Of a stretch of DNA of 64,000 nt, positions 1 through 9,272 are shown one piece after another. Positions within the stretch are counted from its first letter, which is position 1, and every line of letters starts with the position of its first letter. Below the pieces are notes generated by a model. The model saw only the letters and a list, made by a program, of their open reading frames with translations, had not been told where the DNA came from and made no database searches. Location of the stretch: contig DAIDLI010000047.1 in the NCBI GenBank assembly GCA_027449545.1, positions 1 through 64,000 on the forward strand. The letters are read 5' to 3'. Made by a program: the position numbers and the translations under genes. This DNA comes from Acidobacteriaceae bacterium (lineage in GTDB: Bacteria; Acidobacteriota; Terriglobia; Terriglobales; Acidobacteriaceae).

Positions 1-1164
1 GTTCATGATGCTGCTCACCGTGCCGCTGAATTCCCCGCCGACATCCATGGGAACCGCCCACGAGGGAGCCGCAGCCATATCCAGGAAGAAGAACGACAGC
101 GCCAGGCACAGCACGGCAGTCCAGGGACTTCGGCACAATCCTGTGGGGATCAGGAAGGCCCCGGCGATGAGCATGGCGGGAGCGGCCACGATGCGACGCG
201 AAAACTTGAGCCGGCCTGTCCTGCGATAGACCCAGTCGCTCAGCGAGCCCCCCAGGACGTCCCCTGCCATTGCCACCAGCAGTGGAATGGAGGCGACAAA
301 GCCGAGGGACTTGAGAGAGAAGTGTCGATACTCCTCCAGATAGGTCGGAAACCAGCTAAGAAAGAAGTAGGTTCCGTAAAAGAAGCAGCCGTAGGCGAGC
401 ATGATGTACCACATGTTCGGGGAGCGCAGGATGAGTCTCCACGGCGTTTTCGGCCGATCGCCGGCATTACCTGACTGCTGCTCCGCGGGCGCTCTATCAC
501 CCCGGATGTGGACCAGTTCGGCGCGATTGACGCGCCCGTGATCTTCGGGGCGATTGCGATAGATTCTGGAAAAGAGAATTGCCCAGAGCACTCCCGCGGA
601 GCCAAAGATAAAGAAGATCGGCCGCCACCCGAAGGCGGTCATAATGGCCACCGCTACGAACGGCGTGACCGCCACGGCAAAGCGGCTGGAGCCGTTGGTA
701 ATCCCCTGGATCCTGCCGCGTTCTGATTTGGGGAACCATAGCTGCATGGCGCGCGTGCCAACCGGAAACACGCCAGCTTCGCCCAGGCCGAGAACCAGGC
801 GAGCGCACAGAAGCGAGACAAAGCCCATCGCGAGCCCCGTGCTGCCCGACGCCAGCGCCCACCAGACCATTGCCACGGTGAGCACGGCCTTGGGCCCGAA
901 GCGGTCTCCGAACCAACCGCTCGGTATCTGGCCGATGGCGTAGGTCCAGACAAAGGAACTGAACACCAGGCCCATCTGCGTAGGGCTGAGGCCGAACTGA
1001 TGCGCGATCTGGGGGGCGGCCACCGAGATATTGCCGCGGTCCATGTAGCTGATGAGGTACATCAGGCTCATCAGCGAGAGGATCATCCACCGGGTCCGGG
1101 TGGGGCGAGCGGCCGCTTCATCCACGGCATTGGCTTCTGCCACCGGGCTGGGCTTGACTTCCAA
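1..1164 (-). CDS. MFS transporter (ACS/hexuronate-type), C-terminus cut by window edge
   Basis: My own minus-strand translation (not listed as one ORF because it runs off the edge): ...RTRWMILSLMSLMYLISYMDRGNISVAAPQIAHQFGLSPTQMGLVFSSFVWTYAIGQIPSGWFGDRFGPKAVLTVAMVWWALASG... MFS motif GDRFGPK; likely TTG start after GGAGG near 1164. Confidence 0.85.
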   Translation of the reverse strand, partial: MEVKPSPVAEANAVDEAAARPTRTRWMILSLMSLMYLISYMDRGNISVAAPQIAHQFGLSPTQMGLVFSSFVWTYAIGQIPSGWFGDRFGPKAVLTVAMVWWALASGSTGLAMGFVSLLCARLVLGLGEAGVFPVGTRAMQLWFPKSERGRIQGITNGSSRFAVAVTPFVAVAIMTAFGWRPIFFIFGSAGVLWAILFSRIYRNRPEDHGRVNRAELVHIRGDRAPAEQQSGNAGDRPKTPWRLILRSPNMWYIMLAYGCFFYGTYFFLSWFPTYLEEYRHFSLKSLGFVASIPLLVAMAGDVLGGSLSDWVYRRTGRLKFSRRIVAAPAMLIAGAFLIPTGLCRSPWTAVLCLALSFFFLDMAAAPSWAVPMDVGGEFSGTVSSIMN

Positions 1165-1421
1165 GGATTCCTCCGCGAGCGGTAGTTGAGGGCGCAGGCA
1201 GCCGGGCGAACGCGAGACGGGGAAGTGAACCGGCCCTGCGTAGATTTCCTTGCGCTGCTTCCGCAACCCAAAGTCCCGCAAAAGGCAGCACGATCCCGGG
1301 CGGCAAAAAAACGCGCGGAGCTGCAAGCGCTTGCGATCCCGAGGCACTATAACGCCTGCAATTCGGTGTGGTCAAGACGGCCCGCTTGCGGCCAGGGCCG
1401 GAATCTCTCGCAAAAAAGTTC

Positions 1422-1487
1422 TTGACTTTGAAATTTTCGAAGTGCTATGGTGCGTCTCCATCGGAATCGTTTGCAAGAATTGCAAAC
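1422..1487 (+). promoter_or_regulatory. Promoter (TTGACT-18-TATGGT) with downstream LacI-type operator GTTTGCAA-gaa-TTGCAAAC
   Basis: -35 at 1422-1427, -10 at 1446-1451, perfect 8-bp arm palindrome at 1469-1487, upstream of the TonB receptor. Confidence 0.6.
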
Positions 1488-1557
1488 CGGGCAGCGCAAA
1501 TAGATACCTCATTCCCCGGCAATACGCTATTCAAAAATTTTCTTGGAGGTCGTTTGT

Positions 1558-4500
1558 ATGCCTATACGAAATAGTGCGGTACGCAGTCTATGTGTCCTTC
1601 TGGGCCTGCTCGTGGCCATCCGGCTCTGTCTTCCGGTTCGCGGCCACGCGCAAAGTTCGGAAGCAACACTCACCGGTACGGTTACAGATCCCACAGGCGC
1701 CGTAGTGCCCCACGCGCGGCTGTCGATCAAGAATGTGGCGACCGGCGTCGTGCACCGGGCCACCACCAACGGACAAGGCCGGTATACAACGCCGAACCTG
1801 CTGCCCGGCACCTACAACATTACGGCCACCGCCAGCGGATTCGAAACCACTCTGCGAACCGGCGTCAACCTGACCGTGGGCGCCCAGGTCCTGTTGAACT
1901 TCGCGCTGAAGGTGGGTTCAGCCAGTCAAAGCGTTGTGGTCAACTCTTCCGCGGTAAACATCCAACTGGCATCCTCCGATGTGAAGGGGGTGGTGTCGCA
2001 GCGCCAGGTGCAGGGGCTGCCCCTGAACGGCCGCGACTGGACGACCCTTGCCACTCTGCAGCCGGGCGTGGACTCGATGGCCTCCGAACAGTCGCTGAGC
2101 AGCAGCACCGACCGCACCCGCCGCGGCTATGGCGTGCAGATGGCGATTTCAGGCGCGCGCCCCACCATGGACAGTTACCGCATTGACGGCATCAACGTGA
2201 ACGGGTACGCCAACGACGGCCCGGGCAGCGTCGAGGGGGCCACTCTGGGCGTCTCTGCCGTGCAGGAATTTTCGGTCATGACCAGCAATTACTCCGCGGC
2301 CTATGGTCGAACCGCCGGAGGCATTGTGAATGCGCAGACCAAGTCCGGCACCAATCGGCTTCACGGTTCTCTGTACGAGTTCGTCAGAAACAGCGCGATG
2401 GATGCGGCAAATTTCTTCGACAATTTCAACGGACTTCCCAAGCCGAACTTCAGCCGCAATCAGTTCGGTGCTGCGCTGGGCGGCCCCATACGGAAAGACA
2501 AGTCCTTCATCTTCGGAGACTATGAAGGACTGCGCTCAACGCAGGGGGTTACCACTTCAGCCTTTGTTCCATCGGCTGCGGTGCGCGGCATTGGCACCGC
2601 AGGAGGAAACGGGGCTGGGCCGTCGGTGGTGTGCAGCATTCCGCAGCCTGGCCCGGGGGGATGTTCGACGCAAACCCTGAGTCAGTTCGTTGCCGCAGAG
2701 GGCCAAACCGTCCCCAATCCCGATCCGGTCACAGGAATCAACCAGGCGGTGTTGCCCTTCCTCGCGCTGTGGCAGCTCCCCAATGCCGGATTGGTGGGGA
2801 ACGGCGATCAGGGCATCTACGCTTTCAATGCGATTACGAACACGTCGGAGGATTTTTACGACGTCCGCTTCGATGAGAGCTTTTCTCCCAAGGACAGCAT
2901 GTTTGCTACCTACCAGCTCGATCGCGCAGGCCAGACCCTGCCCGATCCCAACAACGATGTGAGCATGTTCGATAATACCGACCGGCAATTGTTGGTGGTG
3001 GAAGAAACGCACATCTTCAACCCGAGCTTCGTGAACAGCGCGCGATTCGGCTTGAACCATCCCACGACCACCAATGGCGCGCTGGGCGCAATCAATCCGG
3101 CCGCAGGGCAGCTTTCTCTGGGAATGACCTCAGGCGAGGACAATCCGCAGATCGATATTCCATCTTTCACCTCGGCTCAACCAGGCGTCAATCAGCTCCA
3201 GATCCTTAACGTTCACGAGAGTTCTTATCAGGGATATGACGATCTGTTCTGGACCAAGGGCAAGCACAGCCTGAAGTTCGGAGGCGCCTATGAAAACCTG
3301 CGCACAGACAATTACAACCCTGCTCCGAATGGCGACTTCCCCTTCGGCTCGCTGTACGATCCGCTGAACAATGGATTCCTTACTAACGACCCGCTGCTGC
3401 TGGCGGCGCCGGTACCTTCGGTGCCTTTTGTTCATTACTTGTTCATCACCCAGATCATGGGAGTCTATGCGGCTGATGATATTACCGTGACTCCCCGGCT
3501 GACAGTGAACCTGGGGCTCCGCTACGAAATGGCGACGGTGCCCTATGAACCGCACGGCCGTCTGTCGGCGTTTTCCTCTCCCTTCAACCAGAGCACCGCA
3601 ACCGATCATGTGGGCAAGACCATCTTCAGCAATCCGACGCTAAAGAACTTTGAGCCGCGGGTTGGCTTCGCCTGGGATCCCTTCGGCAACGGCAAGACCT
3701 CAGTTCGGGCCGGCTTCGGCATCTTCGACGTGCTGCCTTTGAACTACCAACTGGGACAGTTCGCCACCAATGCGGCGCCGTTTGTCGAAAACACCTCTGT
3801 TTCCACGTCGACCACTGAGAATGTATGCGGCCCCTCGTCCAACCAATCCTGCGCGCTGGTCCCCGGCGATTTCCCCTTGCTTGCCTTCGACAAGGCGGCG
3901 GCACTGGGCGCGCAAGGCCTCGCTCAGCGCATCCCTTATGTGGAGCCGCACCCCAAGCGTAATTACGTGATGCAGTGGAACTTTGCAATTCAGCGTGAGA
4001 TTTTGCCGAATACCATGCTGATGGTGGCTTACGTGGGATCACACGGCGTGCACAACGAATTCCGCGCCGACGATATCAATACCACTCTGCCGGTCAGCAC
4101 CTCGTCGGGTTATTTTTTCCCGGGATACAACGCCAATGGCGGCTTGAACGGCACTACCTTAAGCCCGCTAAGCGGACAGATGGATACCCTGCAGTGGATC
4201 GACAGCTCCATCTACAACGCGCTGGAAGTGCAGCTTGAGAAGAGAATGAGCCGTGGCTTCGAGGTCGGCACCAGCTTCACCTGGGGCCGCTCGATCGACG
4301 GGGGCGACGGCGCCCTGGCCAGCGACTCTTTCCTGAACTCCATTCCAGCGTTGTTTTACTTCCTGCCGCGCTACCGGCGTGGCCCGTCCGACTTCAATAT
4401 CGAAGACAACCTGACGGCGAACTATCTGTGGAATCTTCCTACGGCCATGAAGAGCAGCGCCCTGGGGAGGAGCCTGACGGGAGGCTGGCAAGTGGGCGGC

Positions 4501-5022
4501 GTGTTTACGGCAACCACCGGCCTGCCCTTCACTCCGCAAATCGCCAATGATCCGCTTGGCCTCGGCGATGCCGCACCCTTTGCTTATCCGAGCCGGCTGC
4601 GCGGCAGTGGCTGCAATCCGCCCACGCATCCCAATAACGTCACCAACTACATCAACTTGGGATGCTTCACACTCCCGCAGGAACCCGGTACGCTTCCCAA
4701 CGGCGTCACCTGCATTCCCTTCTCCGCGGTGCCCGGCACCTGCCAGAACCTGCTGGGCAATGGAGGCCGGAACGAGATCTATGGGCCGGGGCTGTTGAAT
4801 CTGGACTTCTCCGCGGTCAAGGACACCAAGCTGAGGGAGAACATGACTCTTGAGCTTCGAGGAGATTTCTTCAACTTCTTGAACCATACAGACTTTAAAC
4901 CTCCAGTCGACAACGCCGTGCTGTTCAATTCCGATGGCACCCAGGCAGCCAATGCCGGTCAGCTGGATGCAACCTCACAGGATTCGCGAGAAGTTCAGCT
5001 CGCAGTGCAGTTGAACTTCTAA
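1558..5022 (+). CDS. TonB-dependent receptor with N-terminal carboxypeptidase-regulatory-like domain
   Basis: Signal peptide, ATLTGTVTDPTGAVVPHARLSIKNVATG..., plug-like region, C-terminal LAVQLNF; start moved to 1558 after GGAGG. Confidence 0.9.
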   Translation: MPIRNSAVRSLCVLLGLLVAIRLCLPVRGHAQSSEATLTGTVTDPTGAVVPHARLSIKNVATGVVHRATTNGQGRYTTPNLLPGTYNITATASGFETTLRTGVNLTVGAQVLLNFALKVGSASQSVVVNSSAVNIQLASSDVKGVVSQRQVQGLPLNGRDWTTLATLQPGVDSMASEQSLSSSTDRTRRGYGVQMAISGARPTMDSYRIDGINVNGYANDGPGSVEGATLGVSAVQEFSVMTSNYSAAYGRTAGGIVNAQTKSGTNRLHGSLYEFVRNSAMDAANFFDNFNGLPKPNFSRNQFGAALGGPIRKDKSFIFGDYEGLRSTQGVTTSAFVPSAAVRGIGTAGGNGAGPSVVCSIPQPGPGGCSTQTLSQFVAAEGQTVPNPDPVTGINQAVLPFLALWQLPNAGLVGNGDQGIYAFNAITNTSEDFYDVRFDESFSPKDSMFATYQLDRAGQTLPDPNNDVSMFDNTDRQLLVVEETHIFNPSFVNSARFGLNHPTTTNGALGAINPAAGQLSLGMTSGEDNPQIDIPSFTSAQPGVNQLQILNVHESSYQGYDDLFWTKGKHSLKFGGAYENLRTDNYNPAPNGDFPFGSLYDPLNNGFLTNDPLLLAAPVPSVPFVHYLFITQIMGVYAADDITVTPRLTVNLGLRYEMATVPYEPHGRLSAFSSPFNQSTATDHVGKTIFSNPTLKNFEPRVGFAWDPFGNGKTSVRAGFGIFDVLPLNYQLGQFATNAAPFVENTSVSTSTTENVCGPSSNQSCALVPGDFPLLAFDKAAALGAQGLAQRIPYVEPHPKRNYVMQWNFAIQREILPNTMLMVAYVGSHGVHNEFRADDINTTLPVSTSSGYFFPGYNANGGLNGTTLSPLSGQMDTLQWIDSSIYNALEVQLEKRMSRGFEVGTSFTWGRSIDGGDGALASDSFLNSIPALFYFLPRYRRGPSDFNIEDNLTANYLWNLPTAMKSSALGRSLTGGWQVGGVFTATTGLPFTPQIANDPLGLGDAAPFAYPSRLRGSGCNPPTHPNNVTNYINLGCFTLPQEPGTLPNGVTCIPFSAVPGTCQNLLGNGGRNEIYGPGLLNLDFSAVKDTKLRENMTLELRGDFFNFLNHTDFKPPVDNAVLFNSDGTQAANAGQLDATSQDSREVQLAVQLNF

Positions 5023-5174
5023 GCGGCAGCTTCGACCAACGAAAGACCATAACTGTGAGTCATGTCGCGGACGGCAGGCGGTTGCGCCCTCTGTCGTCCG
5101 CGCGGCTCCTGCATCCGCTGCCTCCCAGAACCTCGGGCGATGGGCATCGCGGAGTGAATTACCCAAGGGGGATT

Positions 5175-6392
5175 GTGATCAGAACCACGGCAGTGACTGC
5201 TTTATTTTCCGCGCTGGCAGTGGGTTCTCTCTGCATCGCTTCGGGAGTCCACGCTCAGGGGGGCAGCGGATCTGCAACCAGTCCGTGCCTCCCGGCCCAG
5301 GGTTGCATCCCGACAATTTCTACAGCCAACATCGCGCGCATTGGCGACTTCTATGTAGGCGGCCAATGGCAGAAGCAAGCGGGCCAGGAGATCATGGCCA
5401 GCTCCATGTTTGTCGAGGCATGGGTTCCTAAGAAGATTCAGCACCCATACCCGGTCGTCTTCGTGCAGGGAGGCGGCGGGCAGACGCTGATGGCATCGAT
5501 CCAAACACCGGATGGCCGGCCGGGATGGGCCTACGACTTTGTGAACGCAGGGTATACCGTCTACCTGGTCGATCCTCCCGGCGGAGGGCGTTCAGCGTAC
5601 TACCCCGGCTTGTACGAACCGTTGGCCGCTCCGCGCGCTGCGGAGCAGATGGGACGGGAGTGGTCCGGCGGTATGGCGCCCTCTGCGGAGATTCAGAAGG
5701 TGTGGCCGCAATGGAGCAAGAACACCGAGTGGCCGAGCGATGCGCCGAATAAGGGCCGGCCTGGCGACCCGGTCTTCGATTACTACGCCAAGACGGAGAT
5801 GCAGCACATCAATGGATATCAGGAGAAGACCTTCTCCGATGCGCTGGTCCAGCTTCTCGATCTGATTGGCAAGCCCGTGATCATGATGGTGAATTCAGGC
5901 TATGCTCCTTCAGGCTGGGTAGCGGCCGACGCACGCCCCAAGCTGATCAAGGCCGTTCTCGCCGTCGAACCCTGGGCCCCGCCCATCGAGAACATGGAAC
6001 TGGGGCAAACTGGCCCGGGACGTCCCTGGGGCCTGAGCAGTTTGCCGCTTCACTACTCTCCTCCGGTAACCAATCCTGCTGAGCTACATCCTGTGCATCG
6101 CACCACCGCGCCGGGGCCAGGCCTCTTGCCCTGCTGGGTGCAGAAGGAGCCCGCGCACAAGCTCATCAACCTGGCCGGTGTGCCGGTGCTGGACATCTCC
6201 GGAGAGGCGAGCTATCACCGCCCGTTCGCCTACTGCGAGGCCGTGTGGCTCAACCAGGCCGGCGTCAAGACCGACTACGTGAACCTCGAGGATGTGGGAC
6301 TGCGCGGTAACGGACATCAGATGATGTCGGAAAAGAACAGCGCGGGGATTGCCCGATTCATGCTGGAGTGGCTTGATAAGCACGTGCAGTGA
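5175..6392 (+). CDS. Secreted alpha/beta-fold hydrolase
   Basis: GTG start after AAGGGGG, signal peptide (MIRTTAVTALFSALAVGSLCIASGVHA); paralog of 11123..12352; VDPPGGGRS, MVNSGYAPSGW, RGNGHQMM motifs. Confidence 0.8.
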   Translation: MIRTTAVTALFSALAVGSLCIASGVHAQGGSGSATSPCLPAQGCIPTISTANIARIGDFYVGGQWQKQAGQEIMASSMFVEAWVPKKIQHPYPVVFVQGGGGQTLMASIQTPDGRPGWAYDFVNAGYTVYLVDPPGGGRSAYYPGLYEPLAAPRAAEQMGREWSGGMAPSAEIQKVWPQWSKNTEWPSDAPNKGRPGDPVFDYYAKTEMQHINGYQEKTFSDALVQLLDLIGKPVIMMVNSGYAPSGWVAADARPKLIKAVLAVEPWAPPIENMELGQTGPGRPWGLSSLPLHYSPPVTNPAELHPVHRTTAPGPGLLPCWVQKEPAHKLINLAGVPVLDISGEASYHRPFAYCEAVWLNQAGVKTDYVNLEDVGLRGNGHQMMSEKNSAGIARFMLEWLDKHVQ

Positions 6393-6471
6393 CATCGCAG
6401 GAAGACGGCAGGCGTCCGGCCAAGCTGCGCGATGGGAGCGCCTTGGGAACCCAAGAAATGAAGTCTTGGAC

Positions 6472-6516
6472 TTGACATGAGAAAGTTTCGCTGCAGATAA
6501 TCGAAAACGTTTGCAA
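6472..6516 (+). promoter_or_regulatory. lacI promoter (TTGACA-18-GATAAT) with overlapping operator-like TCGAAAACGTTTGCAA
   Basis: -35 at 6472-6477, -10 at 6496-6501, CGTTTGCAA shared with the 1469-1487 operator. Confidence 0.6.
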
Positions 6517-6523
6517 TAGGCCA

Positions 6524-7579
6524 ATGCCCGCAACTCTCAAAGACGTCGCCCGTGAAGCAGGCGTGAACATCTCCACCGCTTCGCGCGCCTTGAACAATGC
6601 CTTCGGGATCAATGTAGATACCCGCAAGCACGTCATCAAGGTGGCTGCGCGTTTAAACTACCGGCCTAACCAGGTCGCGCGCGGTCTCGTCACCGGGCGT
6701 TCCAACAGCCTGGGCCTCGTCATCAGCGATATTCGCAACCCTTTTTTCGCGGAGCTTGCGCGCGGCGCGGAAGATGCCGCATTCAATGCCGGTTGCGATC
6801 TCGTGCTCTGTAATAGCGACCAAAATGCCGAGAAGCAGATGCGTTATGTCGAGTTTCTGCTGGCCAAGCGCGTGGGCGGAATCGTGATGAATTCCGTGAC
6901 GCCGCTGGATGAAGACCAGCAAGACCGATTGCGGGCTGCCGGAGTTCCCATCGTGCTGTTGAACGTGAGTTCGGCCGATCGCCATTCTCCGGCATGGCGC
7001 TTCTCCTCGGTGGTTGCGGATAACCTTTACGGCGGTGAGATCGCTGCGAAATACCTGATCGGTCTGGGCCACAAGAATATTGTTCATGTTGCCGGGCCCC
7101 GGACCCATGGCGCGTTCAGCGACCGTGCCAGCGCTTTCCTGAAAGTCTTTCGCGAGAACGGCCTGGCCAAGCCGAAGGTCGTTTTCGGCGAGCACACCTT
7201 CGGAGCAGCTTACCAGTCGACCAAACAACTGTTGGGGACGGATCGAAACATCACCGCTATCTTTGCGGGAAATGACGTCATCGCATTCGGGTGCATGCGA
7301 GCCTTGATGGAAAATGGCATTCGCATTCCCGAAGACGTTTCCATCCTCGGTTTCGATAACGTTGAGATGACCCAGATCACCAGCCCGCCTTTAACAACGA
7401 TTGACCAACCGAAGTATGAAACCGGCAAAGCTGCTGTCGAAATTTTATTAAACATGATCTCTAAAGACGGTGTCCGCGAACCGGAACACCGCATTATTGG
7501 TGTCCACTTGATCGAACGCCAGTCCTGTCGCAAGATCTCCGGCGCTGCTGTCCAGGACCGCAGGATCGCGAAGCGCTGA
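6524..7579 (+). CDS. LacI family transcriptional regulator
   Basis: ATLKDVAREAGVNISTASRALNN HTH; periplasmic-binding-like domain; IFAGNDVIAFG, VSILGFDNVEMTQITSPPLTTIDQP. Confidence 0.95.
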   Translation: MPATLKDVAREAGVNISTASRALNNAFGINVDTRKHVIKVAARLNYRPNQVARGLVTGRSNSLGLVISDIRNPFFAELARGAEDAAFNAGCDLVLCNSDQNAEKQMRYVEFLLAKRVGGIVMNSVTPLDEDQQDRLRAAGVPIVLLNVSSADRHSPAWRFSSVVADNLYGGEIAAKYLIGLGHKNIVHVAGPRTHGAFSDRASAFLKVFRENGLAKPKVVFGEHTFGAAYQSTKQLLGTDRNITAIFAGNDVIAFGCMRALMENGIRIPEDVSILGFDNVEMTQITSPPLTTIDQPKYETGKAAVEILLNMISKDGVREPEHRIIGVHLIERQSCRKISGAAVQDRRIAKR

Positions 7580-7762
7580 GTTGCAAGTTGGCTCCTTCCA
7601 CTACGGCTCCAGCCAAACGCTGAAGTGCCGCGGAAGAGCCCTGAAAGCTTTCCAGGGGCACAGCAAGAGCACGAGCAGTCTTTATCTTTCACTTCTCAAA
7701 TGCGGACGGCAGGGGTGCGCCTCATGTCACTGGCGCAAAAGCTTTCCGGAAGGAGCATACAA

Positions 7763-9256
7763 ATGTCTACGGCCGCGGATCTCAAGCAAGTTCCTTTCCT
7801 GATCGGAGGGGAATGGATCACTAATAGTTCTTCCTGCATTACCCACATCAATCCGGCTACGGGCGAGGTGAATTATCAGGTCAGCGCCGGCACCGAGGCC
7901 GATATCGATGCTGCCGTGCAGTCGGCGCACAAGGCGGCTTCGAATCCGGCCTGGCGCAACATGCTGCCGCACGTCCGCGCGCAATTGCTGAATCGTATTG
8001 CGGATCTGATGATGGAGCGCTCCGACCTGCTGGCGCGCTGCCAGATGCTGGAAAACGGCAAAGTCTGGAAGGAGTGCAAGAACCAGGTCGCCAATGGGGC
8101 CGCTACGTTCCGCTATTTTGCTTCGGCGATTGAGACGCTTGGTTCGGAGATCACGCCGCCACGCGGCAACTACCTCAGCATGACGGTGTATGAGCCGTGG
8201 GGTGTGGTGGCCGCGATCACTCCCTGGAACTCGCCCATCACTCTCACCAGTAACAAAATTGCCGCCGCGCTCGCAGCCGGCAATGGGATTGTCCTGAAGC
8301 CGGCATCATTCACTCCGACCTGCGGCATCGAGTTGGGCAGGATCTGCCTTGACGCAGGCGTTCCGCCGGGCGTGCTGAATGTAGTGCCGGGCGCCGGCGG
8401 CAAGATCGGCGATGCGCTCGTGAACCATCCGCTGGTGCGCATGGTCTCCTTCACCGGCGGGACCGAGGTCGGAAGGAGAATCTCAGAGTTCGCGGGCCGC
8501 AAAATCATACCGGCCGTGCTGGAGCTTGGCGGCAAGTCGCCGCACATCATCTTTGCCGATGCCAATCTAAAGGCGGCTGCCGACGCGGCAACGGTGGCCA
8601 TCTTCGAGGGCACGGGCCAGTCCTGCACCGCGGGATCGCGCCTGTTTGTGGAACGCAAGGTATATGACGAGGTCCTCTCCATGGTCATGGAAAGGGCGCG
8701 CGCGCTGCATATAGATCTGCCCGACGCGCCTGGGGCGCAGCTTGGCCCGAGCGCGAGTTTCGGCCAGCGGGAGTTTATCGAAAGCATGGTGGAAGGCGCG
8801 CGCAAAGAGGGCGCCGAAATTCTCATCGGCGGCAACCGGCCCGCAGATCCGCGCCTGGCGAAGGGCGCTTTTTACCTGCCGACCATCGTCGCTGGAATCT
8901 CGCACAAGGCGCAGATCGCCCAGCAGGAAATCTTCGGCCCGGTGCTGTGCGCGATGCCGTTCGATAACGAGGAGGATCTCATTGCGCAGGCCAACGATGT
9001 GAACTACGGGTTGGCCTCCGGAATATGGACTGCCGATTACAAGAGGGCATGGCGCGTAGCCCGAGCGCTGGAAGCGGGCATGGTGTGGATCAACACCTAC
9101 AAGCAATTCTCCACGGCATCCCCATTCGGCGGATTCAAGGAGAGTGGCCTGGGCCGCGAGAAAGGCCTGCAAGGCATTCGCACTTATCAACAGGTGAAAT
9201 CGATGTTCTGGAGCATGTCCGATACGTTCGATGGCGGTTTCAGCCTAGCGAAGTGA
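7763..9256 (+). CDS. NAD(P)-dependent aldehyde dehydrogenase
   Basis: VLELGGKSPHIIFADANL, EGTGQSCTAGSRL, PFGGFKESGLGREKG; start at MSTAADLK after GGAAGGAGC. Confidence 0.95.
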   Translation: MSTAADLKQVPFLIGGEWITNSSSCITHINPATGEVNYQVSAGTEADIDAAVQSAHKAASNPAWRNMLPHVRAQLLNRIADLMMERSDLLARCQMLENGKVWKECKNQVANGAATFRYFASAIETLGSEITPPRGNYLSMTVYEPWGVVAAITPWNSPITLTSNKIAAALAAGNGIVLKPASFTPTCGIELGRICLDAGVPPGVLNVVPGAGGKIGDALVNHPLVRMVSFTGGTEVGRRISEFAGRKIIPAVLELGGKSPHIIFADANLKAAADAATVAIFEGTGQSCTAGSRLFVERKVYDEVLSMVMERARALHIDLPDAPGAQLGPSASFGQREFIESMVEGARKEGAEILIGGNRPADPRLAKGAFYLPTIVAGISHKAQIAQQEIFGPVLCAMPFDNEEDLIAQANDVNYGLASGIWTADYKRAWRVARALEAGMVWINTYKQFSTASPFGGFKESGLGREKGLQGIRTYQQVKSMFWSMSDTFDGGFSLAK

Positions 9257-9272
9257 TGCGGAGGAGATTGTC

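Noticed and set aside
497-1090. 197-aa minus-strand ORF from the track
   Set aside because: Out-of-frame reading of the MFS transporter; the neighbouring frame gives clear MFS transmembrane segments.
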